This document shows, in pieces, positions 6,605-14,213 of a DNA stretch of 32,449 nt. Below the pieces are notes generated by a model. It worked only from the letters and a program-made list of their open reading frames with translations. It ran no database searches and was not told the DNA's origin. The translations under genes and the position numbers were made by a program. Origin of the DNA: UMGS1696 sp964463375 (GTDB lineage: Bacteria > Bacillota > Clostridia > Oscillospirales > CAG-272); assembly GCA_964463375.1 (NCBI GenBank), contig CAYXBQ010000032.1, positions 1 to 32,449 on the forward strand, given 5' to 3'. Every line of letters starts with the position of its first letter. Positions within the stretch are counted from its first letter, which is position 1.

Positions 6605-8329
6605 ATGGCTGAAAATTTTGTGAAACCTACAGAAGTCCAGGCAGACTACTCGACAGAGCATCGAGAGGACTGGCGGTATCTGGATGGAGAGATGATGGCC
6701 AATATGGTCCGTGGCGGTGCTGCCAATCTCCGTTCCAATGCCAGAGAAGTCAACGACCTGAACGTTTTTCCTGTACCGGATGGCGATACGGGCGATAATA
6801 TGAGCATGACCATCGAAGGCGGCGTGGCGGCACTGGAAGGTGTGGACTCCACCAGCTTGGCCGACGTGATGGATCACATTTCGAGAGGGATGCTGCTGGG
6901 GGCAAGAGGCAACTCCGGCGTGATCCTGTCCCAGTTCTTTGCCGGGATGAATCGAGGCTTTGCAGACTGCGACAAGGCAGATGCCCACGTGGTAGGGCAG
7001 GCACTGGAGGAAGGGGTGCGGCAGGCGTACTCCTCTGTGATCACGCCTACGGAGGGCACCATTTTGACGGTGGCACGTGAAGCGGTGGAATATGTGCAGA
7101 CCCGGATCAACGACGACACCACCATTCCGGCCCTGTTCTCCGACCTGACCACGGAGATGTACAACTCCCTCCAGCGCACACCGGAGATCCTGGACGTGCT
7201 GAAGGAGGCCGGGGTCATCGACAGCGGCGGTGCGGGGCTGTTCTACATCATGCTGGGCTTTTCGAAAATTTTGCAGGGCGAGGAGATCACCTCGGCGGCA
7301 GATGCACCGAAGGCTGCCAAAAATGCGGTGGATCTGGATGTATTCGGCGTGGATTCCGAAATGGTCTACGGCTACTGCACCGAGGCACTGCTGCGGCTGC
7401 AAAACAGCAAGGTGGATATTGCGACCTTTGACGTGAACACCATCATCGACTATTTGTCCCGCATGGGGGATTCCATCGTGTGCGTGCAGAACGACAGCAT
7501 CGTGAAGCTCCATGTACACACGATGCATCCCGGGGATGTGCTGAACTTCTGCCAGCAGTTTGGCGAGTGCCTGACCGTGAAGATCGAGAACATGAACGTC
7601 CAGCACAGCGAAACGAAGGAAGAACAGCCAAGACCGGTGGTGCGGAAGGAAAAGCCCCAGAAGGAGCACGGCACAGTGGCGGTGGCATCGGGAGACGGGA
7701 TCGCAGATCTGTTCCGGCAGCTGGGGGTAGACCGGGTGGTGCCGGGGGGACAGACGCAGAATCCCTCTGCCAGCGATTTCTTAGCGGCCTTTGCGGAGGT
7801 GAACGCACGACACATCTACGTGTTCCCCAACAACGGCAACATCATCATGGCGGCACGTCAGGCGGCGCAGCTCTATGACAAGGGCCAGGTCCACGTGATC
7901 GAAAGCCGGGATCTGGGACAGGGATATGCGGCGATCTCTTCGCTGAATTTCCAGTCGGGGGATCCGGCGCAGATCACGGCACAGCTGACGGAGGCCATGC
8001 GGCATGTGAAGACCGGCTCCCTCTCTACGTCCATTCGGGATGCGGAGCTGAACGGCGTCCACATCGAAAACGGCGATTACATCGGCTTTGTGGGCAAGGA
8101 AATGCTGGTGGCACGGAAGAACATGCTGGAGGCTGCCAAGGCACTGCTGGGCAAAATGGGTCTTGCCACGGGTGACGTGTGCATGGTGACGGCGTTCTGC
8201 GGTGCGGACACCACGGAGGACGATGCCGAGGCACTGGCTGCATTTGTGGAAGAAAACTATCCGGATGTGGAATTTTACACCGTGGAAGGCGGGCAGGAGG
8301 TCTATCCGTTCCTGTTCGTGGTGGAATAA
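6605..8329 (+). CDS. fakA: Fatty acid kinase ATP-binding subunit (FakA/YloV)
   Basis: A 574-aa DAK2-domain protein of the YloV family. FakA phosphorylates the fatty acid held by FakB using ATP. The N-terminal DhaL-like domain (about residues 25-220) has the nucleotide and Mg site VFPVPDGDTGDNMS and the segments GARGNSGVILSQ and DSGGAGLFYIM. A middle domain (about 225-330) contains VKLHVHTMHPG. The C-terminal third is a DegV-like domain beginning near GTVAVASGDGIADLF. AAAAGGATAATGCA precedes the ATG. The length is a little above the usual 550 or so, with a charged linker near residues 335-350. It ends at a clear terminator. The call is strong because fakB is adjacent. Confidence 0.92.
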   Translation: MAENFVKPTEVQADYSTEHREDWRYLDGEMMANMVRGGAANLRSNAREVNDLNVFPVPDGDTGDNMSMTIEGGVAALEGVDSTSLADVMDHISRGMLLGARGNSGVILSQFFAGMNRGFADCDKADAHVVGQALEEGVRQAYSSVITPTEGTILTVAREAVEYVQTRINDDTTIPALFSDLTTEMYNSLQRTPEILDVLKEAGVIDSGGAGLFYIMLGFSKILQGEEITSAADAPKAAKNAVDLDVFGVDSEMVYGYCTEALLRLQNSKVDIATFDVNTIIDYLSRMGDSIVCVQNDSIVKLHVHTMHPGDVLNFCQQFGECLTVKIENMNVQHSETKEEQPRPVVRKEKPQKEHGTVAVASGDGIADLFRQLGVDRVVPGGQTQNPSASDFLAAFAEVNARHIYVFPNNGNIIMAARQAAQLYDKGQVHVIESRDLGQGYAAISSLNFQSGDPAQITAQLTEAMRHVKTGSLSTSIRDAELNGVHIENGDYIGFVGKEMLVARKNMLEAAKALLGKMGLATGDVCMVTAFCGADTTEDDAEALAAFVEENYPDVEFYTVEGGQEVYPFLFVVE

Positions 8330-8337
8330 AGATACGA

Positions 8338-8371
8338 AACCAGAGGGACAAGAGCGTGCCTCTGGTTTTTT
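8338..8371 (+). terminator. Intrinsic terminator after fakA
   Basis: AACCAGAGG (8338-8346) and CCTCTGGTT (8359-8367) form a 9-bp stem followed by a run of T. Confidence 0.92.
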
Positions 8372-8423
8372 GTTTGGCAGGGCGTACAAGCCGGGAAAGA
8401 TCGTGTAAATGTGGGAAAAACCA

Positions 8424-8452
8424 TTGACAAACGAGGGAAATTGTGGTATCAT
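8424..8452 (+). promoter_or_regulatory. Promoter of the first CBM9-like protein
   Basis: TTGACA (8424-8429), a 17-base spacer ending TGTGG, and TATCAT (8447-8452). The consensus -35 and TRTGN extension suggest strong expression. Confidence 0.82.
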
Positions 8453-8516
8453 ATATTCGTACACCTGTACCTGTTTTTTCGTACGGGGAACAAAAAATTT
8501 ATGTAAGGAGAGTTTT

Positions 8517-9416
8517 ATGATGAAGAAGCTCTTTTCCGCACTGCTGGCTGCTATTTGCGTAGCCTCTCTGGCTGTTGTGGCAGGCGCCGGCGCTACCAAG
8601 GACGAACAGCGCAGCATCCCCATGGCCGCTACCGCTCCTACCATCGATGGTAAGATCACCGACGACGAATGGGACAACGCACTGACCATCGCCATGAACA
8701 AGGACACCATGGAGGCCATCTCCGGTACGCTGGAGGACAACGCACCCAACGGTACCTTCTACTGGATGTGGGACTATGAAGGTCTGTACTTCTTTGCCGA
8801 TGTAACGGACACCACCGCACCCGATACCAAGCATGCTGCCGGTGCCGGCTCCTACAACTCCGGTGACGGTATCCAGTTCTGCATTTATCCCGACGTAAAC
8901 GCTTCCGGCTCCAACGTTGGTGACCTGTACTTCTGGTCTCTGGTCATTGACAATGCCGGCAATCCCCAGATCGGTGAACATTTCGTATTTGGTACCGGTT
9001 CTGCCGGTAACGACGTAGCCGATGCCAAGATCGCCTGCACCCAGAACGGCACCAGCTACACCATCGAAGCCTTCATGCCCTGCGTATGCTGGGAATCCTC
9101 CAACATGCCCATCACGGTTGTAGAAGGCACCACCTTTGCTATGACCAACGTACTCATGGAACAGGACGGCGGCACACAGTCTCTGCTGATCGACTCCTCC
9201 TGGTTCGATGGCCCCACCGCCAACAAGTACACCCTGACCACCGATGTGGCCGGTCATGTAGAAGCACCCGAAACCGAAGCTGAAGTAGTAGACGCTGCTG
9301 CCGATGTTGCAGAAGCTCCCGCTACCACCGCTCCCCAGACCTTCGACGCTGGTATCGTAGCCGCTGTAGCCGCTATCGTTTCCGCCGCCGGTTACGCTAT
9401 CTCTAAGAAGCACTAA
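8517..9416 (+). CDS. Secreted CBM9-like surface protein with C-terminal anchor
   Basis: A 299-aa exported protein. Residues 1-26 form a signal peptide (KK, then a hydrophobic core, cleavage likely after AGAGA). The main domain resembles a family 9 carbohydrate-binding or DOMON-like beta-sandwich: TIDGKITDDEWDNA, then WMWDYEGLYFFADVTD and GDGIQFCIYPD. An acidic, Ala/Thr-rich linker leads to APQTFDAG, a hydrophobic segment and SKKH, which looks like a variant sorting signal. AAGGAGAGTTTT precedes the ATG; a second ATG follows directly. Codon use is strongly biased (GGT, AAC, AAG, ACC), as in highly expressed genes and unlike its neighbours. The next gene is a duplicate with the same C-terminus. 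The role is unknown; surface glycan binding is inference. Confidence 0.8.
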   Translation: MMKKLFSALLAAICVASLAVVAGAGATKDEQRSIPMAATAPTIDGKITDDEWDNALTIAMNKDTMEAISGTLEDNAPNGTFYWMWDYEGLYFFADVTDTTAPDTKHAAGAGSYNSGDGIQFCIYPDVNASGSNVGDLYFWSLVIDNAGNPQIGEHFVFGTGSAGNDVADAKIACTQNGTSYTIEAFMPCVCWESSNMPITVVEGTTFAMTNVLMEQDGGTQSLLIDSSWFDGPTANKYTLTTDVAGHVEAPETEAEVVDAAADVAEAPATTAPQTFDAGIVAAVAAIVSAAGYAISKKH

Positions 9417-9428
9417 GCTATCGCACAT

Positions 9429-9459
9429 AGAGCCTTCCGTTTTTGGAGGGCTCTTTTTT
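9429..9459 (+). terminator. Intrinsic terminator after the first CBM9-like gene
   Basis: AGAGCCTTCC (9429-9438) pairs with GGAGGGCTCT (9445-9454), with one mismatch or wobble, and is followed by T5-6. The start of this 3' end is also found after the second copy, so the duplication included it. Confidence 0.9.
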
Positions 9460-9595
9460 GCTTTGGCTAAGTATGAAACGATCTTACATCCGCTATAGGT
9501 TGCAAAAAAGTGCATAATTACATTCCTTTTGAAAATATCGTACTTATTTTGACAAAAAAAGTGGTACTTTTGTGCAAAAAAATCGCATATTCCCC

Positions 9596-9624
9596 TTGAC
9601 GGAACGAAGGGAATCGGCTATAAT
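9596..9624 (+). promoter_or_regulatory. Promoter of the second CBM9-like protein
   Basis: TTGACG (9596-9601), a 17-base spacer and a perfect TATAAT (9619-9624). Each copy of the pair therefore has its own promoter and terminator. Confidence 0.88.
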
Positions 9625-9686
9625 AGTATATAGTTTCCCGGTACGTTTGCTGTCGGGGAGCAAATCCATACAAGGAGAGTTTTGCT

Positions 9687-10577
9687 ATGAAAAAACTCAC
9701 ATTCGCTGCAGTCGCACTGACAGTATGTATGCTGGCTACCGCTGCGTCTGCATTCGCCCCTGTTGGGAATGTAAGCGTTCCCTATGCTACGCCCACCGTT
9801 GATGGCGTTATCAATGCCGACGAATATCCGGCAACCGGTAAGGTCGTTATCGACAGCAGCAATGCTACTGCCGGCGGTTGGGTAGGTGAAGTGCCTGCTG
9901 CCAACTCCATCGAGCTGTACTGCGCATGGGACGACACCAACTTCTACCTGGCTGGTAACGTTACCGACCCCGCCTTCAACTACACCACCAATCCGGAAGG
10001 CTATGAAGGCGACGCATTCCAGGTATCCCTGAACGTAGACAACGTGTTCACCACCACCGATGCTTCCTCCAGAGCTATCTTCTACTCCTGGGGTCTGCAG
10101 GAAAATGGTAACATCGACGTTATGCGTCAGGAATCCGCTGAAAACGGCCTGATCACCGGCGCCGGTAAGGGTCAGAAGACCGACAAGGGCTGGACCTTCG
10201 AGGTTGCTCTGAATCTGGAAATGCTGGCAAACGACGTTTCCGCTAAGGCCAACATCGATGCCATCGTGGAAGCCGGTATGCCCATCGGCGGTCTGTTCTG
10301 CTACCTGGACCGTGACGAAAGCTGCTCGCTGATCAACGCTTTCGCTACCGCTGCTACCGAAACCGTTGGTTGGGACCCCGCTGCACACGGTCTGACCTTC
10401 GTATTCGCTGAACCGGTTGTTGAGACCGAGCCCGAAACCGAAGCTGAAGTTGTTGACGCTCCTGCCGCTGAAACCACCACCACCGTTGCTGCTCCCCAGA
10501 CCTTTGATGCTGGTATCGTAGCTGCTGTGGCTGCCATCGTTTCCGCTGCCGGTTACGCTGTTTCCAAGAAGCACTAA
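9687..10577 (+). CDS. Secreted CBM9-like surface protein, second copy
   Basis: A 296-aa exported protein. The signal peptide covers about residues 1-23, with cleavage likely at AASA-FAP. The domain has the same plan as its neighbour: TVDGVINADEYPATG, LYCAWDDTNFYLAGNVTD, GDAFQVSLNVDN and KGWTFEVALNLEML. A Glu/Thr/Ala linker precedes APQTFDAG, the hydrophobic segment and SKKH; the last 27 residues differ from the first copy at about one position. The N-terminal domains have diverged widely, so the two probably bind different ligands while sharing one anchoring route. AAGGAGAGTTTTGCT precedes the ATG. Codon bias is again that of a highly expressed gene. No sortase gene lies in the window. Confidence 0.8.
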   Translation: MKKLTFAAVALTVCMLATAASAFAPVGNVSVPYATPTVDGVINADEYPATGKVVIDSSNATAGGWVGEVPAANSIELYCAWDDTNFYLAGNVTDPAFNYTTNPEGYEGDAFQVSLNVDNVFTTTDASSRAIFYSWGLQENGNIDVMRQESAENGLITGAGKGQKTDKGWTFEVALNLEMLANDVSAKANIDAIVEAGMPIGGLFCYLDRDESCSLINAFATAATETVGWDPAAHGLTFVFAEPVVETEPETEAEVVDAPAAETTTTVAAPQTFDAGIVAAVAAIVSAAGYAVSKKH

Positions 10578-10591
10578 GCTATCGTACATAG

Positions 10592-10618
10592 AGCCTTCCT
10601 ACACGGGGAGGCTTTTTT
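10592..10618 (+). terminator. Intrinsic terminator after the second CBM9-like gene
   Basis: AGCCTTCC (10592-10599) pairs with GGGAGGCT (10606-10613), with one T-G wobble, followed by T6. Confidence 0.88.
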
Positions 10619-10636
10619 GTTTTCCCACGCCCCCTC

Positions 10637-10665
10637 TTTACAACAAACGCAATTTGTGGTATACT
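10637..10665 (+). promoter_or_regulatory. Promoter of the ABC ATPase operon
   Basis: TTTACA (10637-10642), a 17-base spacer ending TGTGG, and TATACT (10660-10665). An overlapping TATAAT at 10665-10670 could shift the start by five bases. Confidence 0.82.
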
Positions 10666-10670
10666 ATAAT

Positions 10671-10728
10671 AACGCTGTTCAGCGTTGCCTATACGCAACA
10701 AGTTGCCTATACGCAACAAGTTGCGTAT
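10671..10728. repeat. Palindrome plus 18-bp tandem palindromic repeats in the leader
   Basis: AACGCTGTTCAGCGTT (10671-10686) is a perfect inverted repeat right at the expected transcription start. An 18-bp unit with the internal palindrome GTTGC-N6-GCAAC follows at 10684 and 10702, with a partial third at 10720. The position suits operators or RNA hairpins controlling the ABC ATPase gene. Confidence 0.75.
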
Positions 10729-10757
10729 GAATAAATATGAGAGACGGAGCAAGATGT

Positions 10758-11459
10758 ATGACGGATGTAGCGGAAACGATCGTGCGCTGCCGGGAGCTGG
10801 CAGTGGGGTACGAGAACGGACATGGGTGCCGGGGGATCCGGTTCGAGCTCCACGACGGGGATTACCTGTGCGTGGTGGGGCAGGAGGGCTGCGGGAAAAG
10901 TGCGCTGATGGGTGCCATATTGGGCATCGACAAGCCCCTTGCCGGAGAACTGCGGCTGGAAAACGGCCTGACCCCCCGACAGATCGGTTGCCTGCCCCAG
11001 AACGCCGTGATCCAAACCTCCTCCACGGTGTGGGAGATCGTCATGCAGGGGTGCTTGCAGCGGACCAAGCATATCTTCGTGGGCAAAAAAGAAAAAGCCC
11101 TGGCACAGGCCACCTTAGAACGGCTGGGCATCGCATCCCTTGCCAAACGCCGCTTTTCCGAGCTGTCCGGCGGGGGACACAGGCGGGTACTGCTGGCAAG
11201 AGCCTTATGCGCCGCCGAACGACTGCTGATCTTAGACGAGCCTGCCTATGGTCTGGACGTGCTGGGCAAAGGGGAAATGCTGGCACACATCGCCCAGATC
11301 AACCGAGACGGCCTGGCGGTCATCTACATCGGCACCGACGGCATGGCCGATGCGACCCACGTCCTGCATCTGGGGGACACGCAATTGTTCTTTGGTACAA
11401 AAGAAGCCTACGCCGAATCGGTGCCGGGGAAGCTGTACGCTGCGGGACGGGTGCTGTGA
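10758..11459 (+). CDS. ABC transporter ATP-binding protein, orphan
   Basis: A 233-aa ATPase of the ABC superfamily. Walker A is GQEGCGKSA (Lys47), Gln81 lies in the Q-loop, the signature is LSGGG at 136-140, and Walker B is RLLILDEP. The H-loop His seems missing: the usual THD is replaced by GTDG, with Thr193 at the His position. I chose the ATG at 10758 because CGGAG lies eight bases before it; the ATG at 10737 has no Shine-Dalgarno. No permease or binding protein is next to it. The downstream gene is an oxidoreductase in the same direction after 78 bases without a clear promoter. The sequence resembles metal or siderophore importers' ATPases, but the substrate is unknown. Confidence 0.82.
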   Translation: MTDVAETIVRCRELAVGYENGHGCRGIRFELHDGDYLCVVGQEGCGKSALMGAILGIDKPLAGELRLENGLTPRQIGCLPQNAVIQTSSTVWEIVMQGCLQRTKHIFVGKKEKALAQATLERLGIASLAKRRFSELSGGGHRRVLLARALCAAERLLILDEPAYGLDVLGKGEMLAHIAQINRDGLAVIYIGTDGMADATHVLHLGDTQLFFGTKEAYAESVPGKLYAAGRVL

Positions 11460-11537
11460 GGGGAGAAGCTGCGGATAAACCGAATCCGAAAACCAATATA
11501 CATTTCAAAAACCACAAAAAAGGAGTGAACAAAGATC

Positions 11538-12545
11538 ATGGAAAAGAAACTGCGTGTCGTGCAGGTGGGAACGGGACATCCGCATGGCAACGGACAGACC
11601 GAGACCATCCTGCGGAGTCCCGATTTTGAGCTGGTGGGGTACGCAGAGCCCACACCCGACTATTGCCATCCGGAGCATTCCCATTTTCTGGATCCTGCCT
11701 ATCCGTATCATAAGCTAAAACGGTATACCGTGGAGGAGCTGCTGAACATGGACGACATCGACGGCGTGGTCATCGAAACACAGGAGATGATCGGCACCGA
11801 GTACGCCCAGCTGTTCGCCGAAAAGGGTACGCCCATCTTCTTCGATAAGCCGGGTACGCCGGGAACAAGCTCCTTCGAGAGGTTCATCGATACCTGCCGG
11901 AAGAACCACGTCATCCTGAAAATGGGCTATATGTACCGGTGCAATCCGCTGGTGCAAAGGGCACTGGCACTGGTGAAGAGCGGTGCGCTGGGCGAGATCT
12001 ATGCCGTGGAAGGACAAATGAGCCTGCAATATGCGGAGCCTATGACCAAGTGGATCGGTCAGTTCCGAGGCGGCATGATGTACTACCTGGGCTGTCACAT
12101 GGTGGATCTGGTGCTGCAATTCATGGGCGGTCTGCCCGAGAAGGTCACAGCCATGAACGCCTGCACCGGTCAGCATGGGCTTGTGGGTGACAACTACGGC
12201 TTTGCCACCTTGCAATACAAAAACGGCACCTCCTTCGTGAAGACCACCTGCGCCGAGGTCAACGGCTTCTCCAGACGACAGCTGGTGATCTGCGGCGAAC
12301 GTGGCACCATCGAGATCCGGCCTATGGAAGCCTTCGCACAGGGTCCATACTGCGCCCAGACCGCACACGCCCTGTATTCCCACGATGGCAAAACGGACGT
12401 GTGGGATGCCGAGCCCTTCCCCCGGTACGGCGGTATGTTCGACGAATTCGCCACCCTCCTGCGCACCAAGGAATTCGATCCCGCTACCTACGACTACGAG
12501 CTGGACCTGTTCCGGACCCTGATGCAGTGCTGCGGCGTGGAATGA
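11538..12545 (+). CDS. Gfo/Idh/MocA family oxidoreductase
   Basis: A 335-aa NAD(P)-dependent dehydrogenase-like protein. The N-terminal Rossmann half begins RVVQVGTGHPHGNG, an altered GxGxxG, and includes DGVVIETQE and the DKPG signature in place of the usual EKP. The C-terminal half has the dimer and substrate domain with GEIYAVEGQMS and the His motif YYLGCHMVDLVLQFMGG, where His and Asp are the expected catalytic pair. Members oxidise or epimerise sugars, inositols or their derivatives. AAAAAAGGAGTGAAC precedes the ATG. It probably shares a transcript with the ABC ATPase. Substrate unknown; carbohydrate is likely from the family and the glycosidase next door. Confidence 0.86.
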   Translation: MEKKLRVVQVGTGHPHGNGQTETILRSPDFELVGYAEPTPDYCHPEHSHFLDPAYPYHKLKRYTVEELLNMDDIDGVVIETQEMIGTEYAQLFAEKGTPIFFDKPGTPGTSSFERFIDTCRKNHVILKMGYMYRCNPLVQRALALVKSGALGEIYAVEGQMSLQYAEPMTKWIGQFRGGMMYYLGCHMVDLVLQFMGGLPEKVTAMNACTGQHGLVGDNYGFATLQYKNGTSFVKTTCAEVNGFSRRQLVICGERGTIEIRPMEAFAQGPYCAQTAHALYSHDGKTDVWDAEPFPRYGGMFDEFATLLRTKEFDPATYDYELDLFRTLMQCCGVE

Positions 12546-12638
12546 GTGGGGATATTTTGAAGCTTGACACTTGACAGGGGAGAGAACCATCCCCTCTGAA
12601 GTGCTATGCGAATCATATACTATAGCAAGTGGTAGAAA

Positions 12639-12684
12639 AGAAGTATTCCCATGTGGTTTTTCCACACGAGAATACTTCTTTCTT
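12639..12684. terminator. Large bidirectional intrinsic terminator
   Basis: AAGAAGTATTC (12639-12649) and GAATACTTCTT (12670-12680) form an 11-bp stem, with an inner GTGG/CCAC pairing. T-rich sequence follows on both strands. It lies between the convergent oxidoreductase and glycosidase genes. Confidence 0.9.
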
Positions 12685-12694
12685 TACAGTATAA

Positions 12695-13912
12695 TTACAT
12701 CTCCCAGATCCCCAACCGTTTGGCGGCGTACATGTACATGAGCATACAGCTGGAATACCACTGGGACGACTTGGTGGGCTCGCCGGTGATGGGGTCGATC
12801 TCCTGTGCCAGCTGCACCGTGTCGTAATGCTCTGTCCAGGTCTGGAGCCACTTTTCGCAGATGTAGTCAAAATCCTTGCCCCAGCCGTAGGCATCCATCC
12901 AACGGGTACAGCGCAGCACGATCAGCCCTTGGGTGTAGTAGCCCCAGCAGTTGAAGGTCTTGTGTCCCTCGCAGGACGGGTCGTTCACTGCCATGGACGG
13001 GAAGGGGTAGGGTGTCCAGAATTCGTCCGGGTTTTTGATGTGTTCCCGATAGATCCGCTGGATCATGGCCTCGTCCTCCACCGGATCCAGCACCCGCTCT
13101 AAGAACAGGTGGAAAATGGTGCTGGACTTGTATTTCCGCTGGACATTATGCTTGTCCACATCATAGAAGAAGCCATCCTCCTCGTTCCAGAGATACCGGA
13201 ACATGTTTGCCTTGATCTCTTTGGCATCGCTGCGCCACTGTTCCGCTTCGGTATCACGGCCAAGGAGCGTTGCCATATCGGCCAGTGCCACAAGATCCCC
13301 GTAGTGGTTGGCGTTCATGTCCACCGCTAAGATCGGCGTGATCCCATCCTCCGGCGGCAGGATAGCGGCGTTTTGGTCGTTGTAGTTGCCGGGACAGCTG
13401 ATACCGGTGAGCCGACCGCTGTTGTCGTGACCGGTGTCGTAGCCGCAGAACATCTCGATGAGTCCTCGTCCCGTGGTCATGCGATGCTTCCGGAACCAGC
13501 CCATCCACTTGCAGCCGGCGGTGTACGCTTTTTCCAAAAAGGCACGATCCCGGTTCATGTCATACACCTCTCGGCACAGGGTCAAAAAGGACACGCACTC
13601 CTGCACCTGGGCATACAGGCATTTGGTCACGCCGTCCCGCATCCGGTTGCCGTCCCACACGGAAAAGGGCAGCTGCCCCTCCTCGGTCTGGCGATCCAAA
13701 AACAGGTTCATGGCGTTCTCCGCCAGCGGCACGTATGCCGGCAGCAGCTTTGCCAGCAGCACCGAATCATAGGCATGCTCCATCCACAGGCCGGGATATT
13801 GGTTTGAAATGCAAAATAGCGGCGTGTCCATATCCTTAAAGCAGCCGATATGGTCGTTTTGGATCCGCTCTAATGCAGTTTTACATATGTCTTGTATCTT
13901 TGTGGTATCCAT
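12695..13912 (-). CDS. MGH1-like (alpha/alpha)6-barrel glycoside hydrolase
   Basis: A 405-aa protein resembling glycoside hydrolases of the GH63/GH37/mannosylglycerate hydrolase type. These are helical toroids that cleave alpha-linked disaccharides or glycan ends. Typical segments are YPGLWMEHAYDSV, GQLPFSVWDGNRM, CGYDTGHDNSGR (Asp region), DMNANHYGDLVALADMA, YLWNEEDGFFYDVD and CWGYYTQGLIV. No signal peptide is seen, so it acts in the cytoplasm on imported sugars. AAAGGATACCTCT precedes the ATG at 13912; the frame stays open upstream, but that part is promoter DNA. It diverges from the small-protein and 393-aa genes through paired promoters. The substrate is not readable. Confidence 0.77.
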   Translation of the reverse strand: MDTTKIQDICKTALERIQNDHIGCFKDMDTPLFCISNQYPGLWMEHAYDSVLLAKLLPAYVPLAENAMNLFLDRQTEEGQLPFSVWDGNRMRDGVTKCLYAQVQECVSFLTLCREVYDMNRDRAFLEKAYTAGCKWMGWFRKHRMTTGRGLIEMFCGYDTGHDNSGRLTGISCPGNYNDQNAAILPPEDGITPILAVDMNANHYGDLVALADMATLLGRDTEAEQWRSDAKEIKANMFRYLWNEEDGFFYDVDKHNVQRKYKSSTIFHLFLERVLDPVEDEAMIQRIYREHIKNPDEFWTPYPFPSMAVNDPSCEGHKTFNCWGYYTQGLIVLRCTRWMDAYGWGKDFDYICEKWLQTWTEHYDTVQLAQEIDPITGEPTKSSQWYSSCMLMYMYAAKRLGIWEM

Positions 13913-13945
13913 AGAGGTATCCTTTCTTTTGTGGGATATGGATAT

Positions 13946-13974
13946 AGTATAGCATATTTTTGGGGGGATTGCAA
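13946..13974 (-). promoter_or_regulatory. Promoter of the MGH1-like glycosidase
   Basis: On the minus strand TTGCAA (13969-13974), a 17-base spacer ending ATATGC, and TATACT (13946-13951). Confidence 0.82.
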
Positions 13975-13984
13975 GAGATAGCAA

Positions 13985-14013
13985 TTGCATTTTCTGCCGG
14001 AATATGCTATACT
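13985..14013 (+). promoter_or_regulatory. Promoter of the small protein and 393-aa gene
   Basis: TTGCAT (13985-13990), a 17-base spacer ending ATATGC, and TATACT (14008-14013). It is almost a mirror of the divergent glycosidase promoter, with the two -35 boxes ten bases apart, so one regulator could control both. CTATCGATAG (14012-14021) just downstream is palindromic. Confidence 0.82.
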
Positions 14014-14039
14014 ATCGATAGATAGTAAGCTATCGTCAT

Positions 14040-14201
14040 ATGGCTATCGCCGATCACACCATGGAGGTCTTCCTTATGAAGGCCGGTGCGGGCTGCTATT
14101 GGGACCCCAGGCTGAACGGCGGCACGGTGCTGCGCATCACGGAAAATGGTGTCACGGAGGTGTGGCACGAATTTGTGGATCCGACAAACTATAGGGAATA
14201 A
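14040..14201 (+). CDS. Small protein of unknown function, 53 aa
   Basis: A 53-aa frame starting MAIADHTMEVF and ending FVDPTNYRE. Codon third positions are mostly G or C, as in real genes here, and the composition is protein-like, with Trp and Cys in GAGCGCYWDPRLNGG-like order (GAGCYWDPRLNGG). The stop overlaps the AAAGGAG ribosome-binding site of the 393-aa gene 12 bases downstream, so the two are probably translationally coupled. The weakness is the start: no Shine-Dalgarno precedes the ATG at 14040 or the in-frame ATG at 14061, though the promoter at 13985-14013 places the transcript start about 20 bases upstream. I do not recognise a family. It could be the remnant of a longer gene. Confidence 0.55.
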   Translation: MAIADHTMEVFLMKAGAGCYWDPRLNGGTVLRITENGVTEVWHEFVDPTNYRE

Positions 14202-14213
14202 AGGAGTACCACC

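Noticed and set aside
6509..7669. 386-aa minus-strand frame opposite fakA
   Set aside because: His-rich, low-complexity shadow of fakA with no start signal.
8501..8506. ATGTAA start-stop pair right before the ribosome-binding site of the first CBM9-like gene
   Set aside because: Start-stop pairs can regulate translation, but this one has no ribosome-binding site and is easily explained by chance.
8499..10589. Two long minus-strand frames (338 and 323 aa) opposite the CBM9-like genes
   Set aside because: The strong codon bias of the real genes removes stops on the other strand. The frames are Gly/Val-rich and lack motifs.
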